From contig CP073213.1 of NCBI GenBank assembly GCA_020342235.1, forward strand, positions 846,501 through 910,500: a stretch of 64,000 nt of DNA, given 5' to 3'. This DNA comes from Saccharomycopsis phalli (taxonomy: Eukaryota > Ascomycota > Saccharomycetes > Ascoideales > Saccharomycopsidaceae). Below, piece after piece: positions 54,471 through 62,452 of this stretch; positions within the stretch are counted from its first letter, which is position 1; each line of letters starts with the position of its first letter. The position numbers and the translations under genes are program-made. The notes under the pieces were generated by a model. That model did no database searches. It had not been told where the DNA came from and saw only the letters and a program-made list of their open reading frames with translations.

Positions 54471-56105
54471 ATGAACGAAAAGCTCAAGGTGCTCTTTGTC
54501 GTCTCCTCCTGCTGGAGAATATACTTGGCAGTACAAAACTCGTATATTCATCCTGACGAGCACTTCCAGAGTCTTAATATAATAGCTGCCAATGCCACCG
54601 ACATCCCCTGGGAGTTTAGCAGTGCTACTCCGGCCAGAAGTCTTGTGCCAATATACCTTGTGTATTATCCGATTTATTGGCTATTCCACCATTCAGTGGC
54701 CCCGATTGTGATTGTGTACATTACACGGTTGCTGTTTTGTGTGGTCAGCTGGATCTCAATGGACTACTGCTTGTTGAGAATCTCCTCCAGCACCAGAAAA
54801 AACCTCACGTCACAGGCCCTCGTATACACAAGCTATATAATATGGTGCCACCAGTCGCACACATTCTCCAATTCCATCGAGACGGTCTTGTTGTTGTTCT
54901 GCTTGTTGATTATCCATGAATCCCGCTCCAAGTCGCCGTCTCTTGGACGGTTGTGTGTGCTTGCCTTTTTGGTGAACTTAGGCCTATACAATAGAGTCAC
55001 ATTCCTCCTGTTTTTGGTTCTTCCGGGACTCTATTTGCTACGTCTTCGGCTGAAATTGATCATGCTTCTGCTCTTTGGCCTAGTCTTTTTACTCATGTTC
55101 GCGTATGCCGACACCTGGTTGTACCTGCTGTTTGGCTCGACTCACGGCATATCATACCGGCCCAATATTTCGCTCCTTGGCCAGGATTTGATCTTTGCGC
55201 CACTCAACAACCTCATTTACAACACAAAGATTGAAAACTTGGCACATCATGGTTTGCATCCCAGATACACACATGTAGTGATCAATCTTCTCCAGATGCT
55301 CGGGCCCTTGTACTTGATCTTCTTGGCCAACATGAGGGACGTTGCCAAGTTCTGGTACTTCAAATACAAGTATCCAAAGGCCTTGGTCGATAAAAACCCG
55401 CAATTCCGGGAACTCGACCAAAAGTCTGTGCTCTCACTCTCGGTGGTCTCGGGCTTGATGCTTTTAAGTTGCATCCCGCATCAAGAATTAAGGTTCTTAA
55501 TCCCTATACAACCTCTAATCTTATTTATGATTGACTTCCAGTTCCTTAGCGAGAAATTCTTCATCGGCATGAAGAAGCACAAGGTTGCAATCATCACACC
55601 TCGAGCCAGAGCGCTCGTACGCAATCTCCTTTATGTGTGGTACGCCTTTAATATTGCCCTTGGGCTCCTCATGGGAATGTTCCATCAGGGAGGTGTGCTC
55701 ACTGCGTTGGACTACTTGAACAAGAACCCAGACCCTTCAGTCCAGTTTTGGTGGAGAACATATCCGCCTCCCACCTGGATTCTCGGCACCAACTCCACCG
55801 TGCTAAAGTATAACGGCACGAATTTCCCGTCGTTGGTAGCTGCGGACTTTGGTACACCTAATCTTGTGGTTGACGCCATGGGCATGGAAGCTGACAAGTT
55901 GATGCAGCTTGTTGACAAGGCTAGCGACTCGAAGATTATCATGCCTGTGGGATCCTCCAAGTATGTTGCGTCGCATGGCAACTTAATCTGGTCAGACTGG
56001 TGTCATGTTGACATGGACCATCTAGACGATTTTAAGTTTGGAATAGGTATATATATGTCGAATCGGACGGGACCGAGGCACAACTTGCCTGTGACCACAG
56101 GTTAG
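54471..56105 (+). CDS. SMP3: GPI mannosyltransferase IV (Smp3/PIG-Z family)
   Basis: This 544-residue ER membrane enzyme of the GT22 family has SYIHPDEHFQS near residue 25 with the conserved HPDE catalytic motif, about eight to ten membrane spans, PHQELRFLIPIQPL near 340 (the second GT22 signature, HxExRF) and a lumenal C-terminal domain. Smp3 adds the fourth mannose to the GPI precursor from dolichol-phosphate mannose, which is essential in yeast because ethanolamine phosphate is later attached there. In this window at least two wall proteins have likely GPI signals. Confidence 0.92.
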   Translation: MNEKLKVLFVVSSCWRIYLAVQNSYIHPDEHFQSLNIIAANATDIPWEFSSATPARSLVPIYLVYYPIYWLFHHSVAPIVIVYITRLLFCVVSWISMDYCLLRISSSTRKNLTSQALVYTSYIIWCHQSHTFSNSIETVLLLFCLLIIHESRSKSPSLGRLCVLAFLVNLGLYNRVTFLLFLVLPGLYLLRLRLKLIMLLLFGLVFLLMFAYADTWLYLLFGSTHGISYRPNISLLGQDLIFAPLNNLIYNTKIENLAHHGLHPRYTHVVINLLQMLGPLYLIFLANMRDVAKFWYFKYKYPKALVDKNPQFRELDQKSVLSLSVVSGLMLLSCIPHQELRFLIPIQPLILFMIDFQFLSEKFFIGMKKHKVAIITPRARALVRNLLYVWYAFNIALGLLMGMFHQGGVLTALDYLNKNPDPSVQFWWRTYPPPTWILGTNSTVLKYNGTNFPSLVAADFGTPNLVVDAMGMEADKLMQLVDKASDSKIIMPVGSSKYVASHGNLIWSDWCHVDMDHLDDFKFGIGIYMSNRTGPRHNLPVTTG

Positions 56106-56212
56106 GAAAATGTGTAGCCATGGTTTCCTTCCATTTCTTTCCTTTTGTCCATTGCTTATAAGTAAATCTTGCTGTCATCCCAAATGGCATTTTTGAATCT
56201 ATTCCTGAAATT

Positions 56213-56638
56213 ATGTTACCTACACCTCCCCATAGTAGAACCGCGTCGTTGGCCAAGTTTGAGGGCTTCAATGCCAGTTTTACGGTCTTGTCGAGTCCGA
56301 TAAGAGGCAAGCGACGAATAGTGTCGCTTCTCTGCGAGACGTTGCCCGAGTCAAAGCCTGTGCAGATTAAGAAGAAGAAGGCGAGAGTGAGTAAGTGCGC
56401 ACACTGTAGCGTGACACACTCAGCACAATGGAGAAACATTCCAAACTATAGGGAAGGCATGAATAGAATGATATGTGTGTGCAACTCGTGTGGGATTTTT
56501 TTCCGTAAGATTGAAAAGAACTTTGATAGGGAGCACAGTTTGGAGTATTTTCGGTTCCAGCATGATCATGGTGACATTGGGAATAATGACTTTAGCAATG
56601 TGTTTCTGTTCTTTGCTGCGAAAACAGAAAAGAGATAG
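56213..56638 (+). CDS. Small GATA-type zinc-finger protein with an enlarged finger loop
   Basis: This 141-residue protein has one zinc finger near residues 61-92: CAHC, then SAQWRNIP, then CNSCGIFFRK. The C-x2-C...CNSCG ends and the Gln-Trp-Arg core are those of GATA fingers. The spacing between the Cys pairs is 24 residues, while canonical fungal and animal fingers have 17 or 18; Ash1-type fingers also have a longer loop. A basic stretch (QIKKKKARVSK) precedes the finger. The N-terminus has TPPHSRT and SSPIRGKR, possible kinase sites. It may be a small Ash1- or Dal80-like regulator, but it has no long activation domain and no zipper, and I cannot name it. The start is the first ATG. Confidence 0.72.
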   Translation: MLPTPPHSRTASLAKFEGFNASFTVLSSPIRGKRRIVSLLCETLPESKPVQIKKKKARVSKCAHCSVTHSAQWRNIPNYREGMNRMICVCNSCGIFFRKIEKNFDREHSLEYFRFQHDHGDIGNNDFSNVFLFFAAKTEKR

Positions 56639-56977
56639 GTGTGCTGGGTGCTTGGCTTTTATTCTTTAAAATTATATTTAATATTTATCTTTAATTTATT
56701 TCAATTTATGTTAATTTCTTTAGTTTATGTTAATTGAGGCTACGTTGATATTTAACCGTGTTTTTGATTGTCTTAAATTACTGTTATTAACTGTAATATT
56801 TATTGTCATAAATTACCGTCATAAATTACTATCATGAATTACTATCATAAATTAATATCATTAATTACTATTATCCATTACTATCATTACTATCTTCAAC
56901 CACTAGTCAGGCTAATTTCACTCATGGTCTGCATGTGTAGTTTTCCCATGTATGTTGGACAAATTTGGTTTTCAGCA
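56639..56977. other. AT-rich intergenic region with degenerate short repeats
   Basis: 339 bp, mostly A and T. From about 56770 to 56895 it consists of loosely repeated ATAAATTACTGTCAT and ATTACTATCAT units of 11-13 bp. An in-frame ATG at 56834 arises inside the array and gives an artificial Tyr/His-rich extension to the next gene. Confidence 0.6.
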
Positions 56978-57244
56978 ATGAACGGAATACACCATGGAAT
57001 GCACAGAATACACAGTGGATTGGTCCAAAGAATAGTCCACCGAGCAGCATTTAGACAGTGCGCTGGAAGAAGAATCGGCCAGGTGCCGTTTAGACAGAAT
57101 AGTACCCACGCGGATAAAAAGGCGCTTCACACTGCGTTTTATACCCAGGTGGGCCGGCCGTTTGCCAAGTGTGTGGGCATGGTGTTTGCTACATTTTATG
57201 GGTACAAGTTGGCGTGGTATGCGTTGGAGAGTACTCTGGAATGA
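56978..57244 (+). CDS. Small mitochondrial protein with one membrane span (unknown)
   Basis: This 88-residue protein begins with a strong mitochondrial presequence: no acidic residue in the first 45, many Arg and His, and an amphipathic pattern (MHRIHSGLVQRIVHRAAFRQ), with an Arg-Gln-Asn-Ser cleavage-like site. The mature part, TAFYTQVGRPFAKCVGMVF and ATFYGYKLAWYALE, is one membrane span preceded by a GRP motif. It looks like one of the small inner-membrane proteins conserved among yeasts, but I cannot name it. In-frame ATGs at 56834, 56924, 56933 and 56948 lie upstream; those before 56978 would disrupt the presequence, so I prefer 56978. Confidence 0.6.
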   Translation: MNGIHHGMHRIHSGLVQRIVHRAAFRQCAGRRIGQVPFRQNSTHADKKALHTAFYTQVGRPFAKCVGMVFATFYGYKLAWYALESTLE

Positions 57245-57520
57245 GGAGTATGGGTGTGATGTATGTGGATTATATACGAGGACTGTTGTATGGCGATGTA
57301 AGTACCAACGAGATTAGATTGTAATAGATTGTGATACTAGATTGTAATAGACTAAATTTTAATGCTAGATTGTAATAGACTAAAATTTAATACTAGTTAT
57401 AATAGACTAGATTGTAACAGTTAAATATTGTAATAGACTAGATAGACTAAATAGACCAGATAGTCTAGTCACTACAAGCCATAGTCACTACAAACAATAC
57501 TCACTAGACCATATACTTCA
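57245..57520. repeat. TAGATTGTAATAGACTA-type degenerate repeat between convergent genes
   Basis: Much of this 276-bp gap, from about 57310 to 57460, is built from loosely repeated AGATTGTAATAGACTA blocks of varying length, followed by AGTCACTACAA repeats near 57465-57495. It separates the small mitochondrial gene from convergent IDP1 and must contain both 3' ends. Confidence 0.75.
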
Positions 57521-58807
57521 TTATTTATATGTAGCCTTGAGCTTGTCGGCAACCGCGTCCAAAAACTCAGTGGTAGTGACATAACTGTCTCTCGAGGTCT
57601 TGCCCTGAGTAAGAGCCAAGTCCTTGGTCATGATCCCATCATACTGGACCGTGTCCAAGGTGGCCTTCTCCAATGCCTCGGCAAACTTTGAGACCTCTGG
57701 CGTATTGTCCAAGACACCTCTTTGGTAGATACCCTTGGACCACGCGAAAATCGAGGCAATGGAGTTGGTGGAGGTCTCCTCTCCCTGTTGGTGCTTTCTG
57801 TAGTGCCGGGTGACGGTACCGTGGGCAGCTTCGGACTCAAAGGTCTTGCCGTCTGGAGTCATCAACACCGAGGTCATGAGACCAAGGGAGCCAAATCCCT
57901 GGGCCACAATGTCGGAGATGACGTCTCCGTCGTAGTTCTTGAGGGCCATAATAAATCCGCCCTTGGACTTGATCATCTGGGCGACCATGTCGTCAATCAA
58001 GCGGTGCTCGTAGTAGATGCCGGCCTTTTCAAACTCCGGCTTGTAGGTGGTGTCGTACAAGTCCTGGAAGATGTCCTTGAACCGTCCGTCGTACTGCTTC
58101 AAGATGGTGTTTTTCGACGAGAAGGTCAAGTTCAACTTCTTTTGGAGCGCGAGCCGGAACGACGAGTGCGCAAACCCAGTGATGGATTCGTCGGTGTTGT
58201 ACATTGCCAATCCCACGCCTGGGCCCTTGAAGTCGTACACGTTGTACGAGACCTTGTCTCCATTCTCTGGGGTGAAGGTCAACTCCAACTTCCCTGCGCT
58301 TGGAACCTTGATGTTTGTCGACTTGTACTGGTCGCCATGTGCGTGTCTACCAATAACAATTGGCTTTTCCCAGCCCTGGACAAGACGCGGGATGTTTGGA
58401 ATGACAATCGGCTCTCTGAAAACCGTGCCGCCGAGAATGTTTCGGATGGTGCCGTTTGGAGATAACCACATCTTTTTCAAGCCAAACTCCTGCACTCTTG
58501 CTTCGTCGGGGGTGATGGTCGCACACTTCACTCCAACACCGTACTGCTTGATGGCATGCGCAGAATCAACTGTGACTTGGTCGTTGGTGGCGTCCCGGTT
58601 CTGGATCGACAAGTCGTAGTACTTCAAGTCCACGTCGAGGTACGGGTGGATCAACTTGTCCTTGATCACTTGCCAGATGATTCTCGTCATCTCGTCACCG
58701 TCCAACTCGACAATTGGAGTTTTGACTTTCAATTTCTCCACAGTGGAGTAGTATCGTGGCAAGCTCGTGGCCCGGACTGGCAATTGGCGGATGCTTCTTC
58801 CCAACAT
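57521..58807 (-). CDS. IDP1: Mitochondrial NADP-dependent isocitrate dehydrogenase
   Basis: This 428-residue enzyme has a short presequence ([22 protein letters not shown]) and the eukaryotic NADP-IDH fold: [33 protein letters not shown] (substrate loop), [29 protein letters not shown] (metal-binding Asp residues) and [12 protein letters not shown] (cofactor). It oxidises isocitrate to 2-oxoglutarate in the matrix and supplies NADPH. The length equals S. cerevisiae Idp1. There is no peroxisomal SKL-like end (ATYK). Codon use is strongly biased, with TTG for Leu and no CTG codon in the gene. Confidence 0.96.
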   Translation of the reverse strand: MLGRSIRQLPVRATSLPRYYSTVEKLKVKTPIVELDGDEMTRIIWQVIKDKLIHPYLDVDLKYYDLSIQNRDATNDQVTVDSAHAIKQYGVGVKCATITPDEARVQEFGLKKMWLSPNGTIRNILGGTVFREPIVIPNIPRLVQGWEKPIVIGRHAHGDQYKSTNIKVPSAGKLELTFTPENGDKVSYNVYDFKGPGVGLAMYNTDESITGFAHSSFRLALQKKLNLTFSSKNTILKQYDGRFKDIFQDLYDTTYKPEFEKAGIYYEHRLIDDMVAQMIKSKGGFIMALKNYDGDVISDIVAQGFGSLGLMTSVLMTPDGKTFESEAAHGTVTRHYRKHQQGEETSTNSIASIFAWSKGIYQRGVLDNTPEVSKFAEALEKATLDTVQYDGIMTKDLALTQGKTSRDSYVTTTEFLDAVADKLKATYK

Positions 58808-59484
58808 GATGTGTGTGTAGAAAGCAGCAAACGAGTATTTTATACGTGGGGTGACTCAGGCCGATACCGGCGCGGCACACATGCATGTACCAATATAAGG
58901 CAATGTGTGGATGGTAGGGCATAGTGTCTGAAAAGTAGAAACTCAAGAGTGGAAAATGACTGGTTTTGTAGGTAAAGAAGCAGTGTGTAGTGTAGTGGCG
59001 AGATACGAGTTGGTAATTTGTTAAATGTGTTGGTTTGGCTAGTTGGGGTATATACTGAGGTCTTTTCTAAGAATGGACTGGCTAGGCCATTGTAAGGATT
59101 GGGTTGGAAGTTGAGAGATGCGAGATGGGAGTGTGAGATGAGTGTGTGAAATGGGAGAGTGAGTGAGACAAGTAAATCCCATTATACTACATAAAATCTC
59201 AACTACACTAGTCAAAATACCAACATACCAGTAAATGCCATTTGCAACCCGACAATCACTCTAGTAATTTGTCAACACTCACATCAATTCCAATACCCAC
59301 CAAACCATCAGCTCTAGTAATACAAACCATCAGCTCTAGTAATACAAACCATCAGCTCTAGTAATACAAACCATCAGCTCTAGTAATACAAACCATCAGC
59401 TCTAGTAATACAAACCATCAACTCTAGTAATATAAACCACCAGCTCCAGTAATACCATCCTACAATCACAGCACTAGTCATTGT
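58808..59484. other. Intergenic region between IDP1 and TSR1
   Basis: 677 bp. It includes the IDP1 upstream region, a GAGATGGGAGTGTGAGATGAG-like purine stretch near 59115-59170 and the 22-bp minisatellite at 59302-59455. No gene or RNA is seen. Confidence 0.5.
59302..59455. repeat. 22-bp minisatellite, 7 copies
   Basis: The unit AAACCATCAGCTCTAGTAATAC is tandemly repeated seven times. The first five are identical; the last two carry single changes. It ends about 30 bp beyond the TSR1 stop codon, so it lies in or just after the TSR1 3' untranslated region. Confidence 0.96.
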
Positions 59485-61599
59485 CTAAACATTTATAAAC
59501 TTCTGCGACACCTTAGGCCAGATCCGCTTATATAAAGCCATGTACACATAGTCCTGTGCAGACAACTTCTTATTAAAGCTTGCCTTAAAGTACCCGTGTG
59601 TACCCAAACTCTCCTTGATGTACCCGCTCGCACCAGACTTTGTAAACAACGGCACCGACTTGAAGAAATTAATGTCCAGTGGATTAAAGAGCATGTACCG
59701 TATCGTAATCACCTTCTTGTGGATCTTAAATGGCTGGCCCACAAGCAACGCCCGTTTCACCACAGTCCGGGTGTGATCAATGTTCTCAAAGCTGCCCGAC
59801 CCAATAAACTCCAAAGCCCCACTTTCATCCATCTTGAAGAAAATCGCAGGCGCACGACCAAAGTTTATTGGTACAATCGCCGACGCAATGTTCACAGTCT
59901 CTGGAAGAGAGAACTTGAGGTACTTATGAATGTTGTCCTGGGTAATAGAATTGCTGTTATATACAGGCTCAATAATCTCCCTTCGCGACCCATATTGCAC
60001 CACAATCTTATCCTTGGACGCAATTGGCTTCTCGTAGTCCTGCCACGACTTGATGGAAAAGTTGCACAACGACTTCTCAGTCTCGTTCCGCAACAACCCA
60101 AACACCACAAACGCGCTGCTCTTGAAATTGTCCAATCTGCCCATTTGTGCCATGGCATTTTCCACATCAGTCAACTCAATGTGCAACACCACCCGGTCCC
60201 CCATTCCAACTTGCTTCTTCTTTCCAAACAACTTGTATGCCTTACTGCTCGACAACTTAAAGTTCTTCACCCGAAACATACTCTCCCACTCATCTGGCGT
60301 TTTCTCGTCAGTCTCATTCACATCAATCTCCGCAGTAGAGAACTTGTACTTGCTCAACCGCTCCACTCCCGATGCTCGAGGATCAAGATGGATCTCCTCA
60401 GTCGACCCTGGCGTCTCTGATTCTTGCAAAAACATATCCAACTGCTTCTTCTCCTCCACATCATTCAACTCCACGTCTGGATTCCCAGATCCTGCCTTAC
60501 TCTGGTTATCTCCTCGAAGCACCGCCTCGATCTCAGCATCATACTCCTCGTCTGCTTGTTCTTCATCTTCTTCCATACCGTTCTCCACAGCAAAATCGTC
60601 GAAATCGTCACCTTCTTCGTAATCCGACATCATTTCGTCATCTGCTATACTAATCAAGTCACTATCGTCCACATCAACGTCAATCTCCGTGTCAATGACT
60701 TCTCCTCCCTTCTCAATGCTACTGATTCGATACTCGCCCACATTTGGAATGTCAACCATCTGGTTCACATGGAATCCTCCGCCCCGAACCGTGCCTTTAA
60801 CAATCAACTGGTTACCTTCAGCTATAACATCGTCAGCAACCAAATATCCCCGGTTATTCAACCAGTTCACACCCTTGGGTATCACGCTGCTCAATTGGTG
60901 TACCACTTTGGCAAGCTCAGACGGGCTCTTAAGATTATACACTCGGTCTTCGTTTGGAAAAAAGTGCTTGAAGTACGACCCCAACGACGCAAGAATGTTC
61001 TTCTGCTGCTTATCCTTCAAAGAAGAGTCAATGTTAGGAACCACACAGAGCGGATTCGAAATCCCCTGCAACTCAATGGCCCGGATAATTTGCTCACCAA
61101 CATGTGGCTCAACCTCTACTTCGGCACTCAACGCAAACACCACAAAGTCAGACACCCGTGCAGCATCCAAAATAGCTAAAATGTTACCCCTGTCTGGCAC
61201 AAGGAACTTGAAGTTTGACTTGAACTTGGTGAACTTCACCGACGTGATTTTTCCCACATCCACAGATACATCCTCGGTACCGGTACTAATGATCCCATGT
61301 GCGATAGACAACGCATCAATGTCATCGGTCAAAGCCACCACAGTCACGATTTTTTCAATACCGTTGCTTGATTGAAACAATTTTCTGTTCTCTGCTGCTG
61401 ATATTATCTTATTCTCCTTCAACTGCTTGGCAAGGTTCTTTCGTTGAAGCTTATTTGTGGTTTTCACCTTTCCTTTTACCTTAACTTTTTCGACCTTGCC
61501 CGCATTTCGTGCCTTCAACTGCCCTTTAGACGCGTGCTTAGACTTGAAAGGCTTTTTGTCCTTCTTGAGCGTAGATCTATGCGAATGTGCTGATGGCAT
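59485..61599 (-). CDS. TSR1: Tsr1, GTPase-like factor for 40S ribosome maturation
   Basis: This 704-residue protein begins PSAHSHRSTLKKDKKPFKSKHASKGQLK, the Tsr1 signature. A degenerate GTPase-like domain follows (VTVVALTDDIDALSI, FVVFALSAEV), with no P-loop. Then come the acidic AARP2CN/DUF663 segments (DEMMSDYEEGDDFDDF), RASGVERLSKYKF and a C-terminal EF-Tu-like domain (HTRTVVKRALLVGQPFKIHKK, PLFTKSGASGYIKESLGTHGYFKA). Tsr1 binds pre-40S particles and blocks premature subunit joining. It diverges from RPS29 across 375 bp that carry Tbf1- and Cbf1-type sites. The start ATG is at 61599. Confidence 0.95.
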   Translation of the reverse strand: MPSAHSHRSTLKKDKKPFKSKHASKGQLKARNAGKVEKVKVKGKVKTTNKLQRKNLAKQLKENKIISAAENRKLFQSSNGIEKIVTVVALTDDIDALSIAHGIISTGTEDVSVDVGKITSVKFTKFKSNFKFLVPDRGNILAILDAARVSDFVVFALSAEVEVEPHVGEQIIRAIELQGISNPLCVVPNIDSSLKDKQQKNILASLGSYFKHFFPNEDRVYNLKSPSELAKVVHQLSSVIPKGVNWLNNRGYLVADDVIAEGNQLIVKGTVRGGGFHVNQMVDIPNVGEYRISSIEKGGEVIDTEIDVDVDDSDLISIADDEMMSDYEEGDDFDDFAVENGMEEDEEQADEEYDAEIEAVLRGDNQSKAGSGNPDVELNDVEEKKQLDMFLQESETPGSTEEIHLDPRASGVERLSKYKFSTAEIDVNETDEKTPDEWESMFRVKNFKLSSSKAYKLFGKKKQVGMGDRVVLHIELTDVENAMAQMGRLDNFKSSAFVVFGLLRNETEKSLCNFSIKSWQDYEKPIASKDKIVVQYGSRREIIEPVYNSNSITQDNIHKYLKFSLPETVNIASAIVPINFGRAPAIFFKMDESGALEFIGSGSFENIDHTRTVVKRALLVGQPFKIHKKVITIRYMLFNPLDINFFKSVPLFTKSGASGYIKESLGTHGYFKASFNKKLSAQDYVYMALYKRIWPKVSQKFINV

Positions 61600-61688
61600 G
61601 GCTCTTCAATAAATTTTCTGAACCTCATCTCAAATTTTCACTCAGTATGATCATGTGATTTATGCGTGCATAATACCAGGTCAGTAGT

Positions 61689-61723
61689 TTAGGGTTGGTT
61701 TTCACTGTCACCTTCATCACGTG
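61689..61723. promoter_or_regulatory. Tbf1-like and Cbf1 sites in the shared TSR1-RPS29 promoter
   Basis: TTAGGGTT (61689-61696, reverse of AACCCTAA, Tbf1-like) and CACGTG (61718-61723, Cbf1) lie 22 bp apart, about 90-120 bp before the TSR1 ATG and about 70 bp before the proposed RPS29 leader intron. This pair of motifs is the known signature of ribosomal protein promoters in C. albicans. Confidence 0.65.
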
Positions 61724-61790
61724 TCACAGTATTTTCCGACTAGTGCTGAAAAATGTATAGCCAGTTTCTACACCAGTAATACGTCAAGAA

Positions 61791-61970
61791 GTAAGTAGAC
61801 ACTATTGAGATACTGAATGTTTAAAGAAATAGAAGTTACGAGTTATTCCTGATTCAAACAATGCTAGTTTTATTTGTTTTGCGGCGTTTTCGCAAGTTCC
61901 AGACATGAAAATTTATTGTCATGACAAACATTCAAGATATAATCCATTTGAGTGTATTCTAACAGTTTAG
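61791..61970 (+). other. Candidate intron in the RPS29 5' leader
   Basis: A consensus donor GTAAGT starts at 61791, a TTCTAAC branch-like site lies at 61957-61963, and TTTAG ends at 61970, four bases before the RPS29 ATG. Ribosomal protein genes in yeasts often have leader introns. The Tbf1/Cbf1 sites lie upstream of the donor, as expected if transcription starts before it. No transcript evidence is available here. Confidence 0.4.
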
Positions 61971-61974
61971 TAAA

Positions 61975-62145
61975 ATGGCTCACGAAAACGTTTGGTTCTC
62001 CCACCCAAGAGGTTATGGTAAAGGTTCAAGACAATGTCGTGTCTGTTCTTCTCACCAAGGTTTGATCAGAAAGTACGGTTTGGACATTTGCCGTCAATGT
62101 TTCAGAGAAAAGGCTAGAGACATTGGTTTCAACAAGTTCCGTTAA
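61975..62145 (+). CDS. RPS29: 40S ribosomal protein S29 (uS14)
   Basis: This 56-residue protein begins [17 protein letters not shown] and ends [10 protein letters not shown], essentially the sequence known from other fungi. Its zinc ribbon has Cys 21, 24, 39 and 42 in CRVC and CRQC. It lies in the head of the small subunit near the decoding region. Codons are strongly biased to the preferred set (GGT, TTG, AAG, AGA), as expected of a highly expressed gene. Its size explains why it is easily overlooked. It diverges from TSR1 and converges on the STE23-type gene. Confidence 0.97.
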   Translation: MAHENVWFSHPRGYGKGSRQCRVCSSHQGLIRKYGLDICRQCFREKARDIGFNKFR

Positions 62146-62452
62146 GAAGGTGTGATTGCTCAAAAAGATATTTTCACATTTGTAATGTAAATTGTCAGGA
62201 TTTAATATAAATTGATTATTAGTATCGTAGCGGTGGGTGGATTGTGATGCAATATTGCACCAAAATTGGAAATGAAGTTTACAAATCAATAGCCACGATG
62301 AAATTTATATATACAGACGAATGATATATAGTTTGTGACGAAATAATGTGTGCCTGTCAGAACCTTTTTCTACATGTTGTACATGACATGACTATATCAA
62401 TTCTATTAATTCCACGAAAACCCTTGTCGTGTTGATTACCTCACAAGCGAGT
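62146..62452. other. Convergent intergenic region between RPS29 and STE23-type gene
   Basis: 307 bp of AT-rich DNA between two stop codons. A reverse-strand open frame here is the antisense of RPS29 and its 3' region. No gene, RNA or repeat is seen. Confidence 0.5.
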
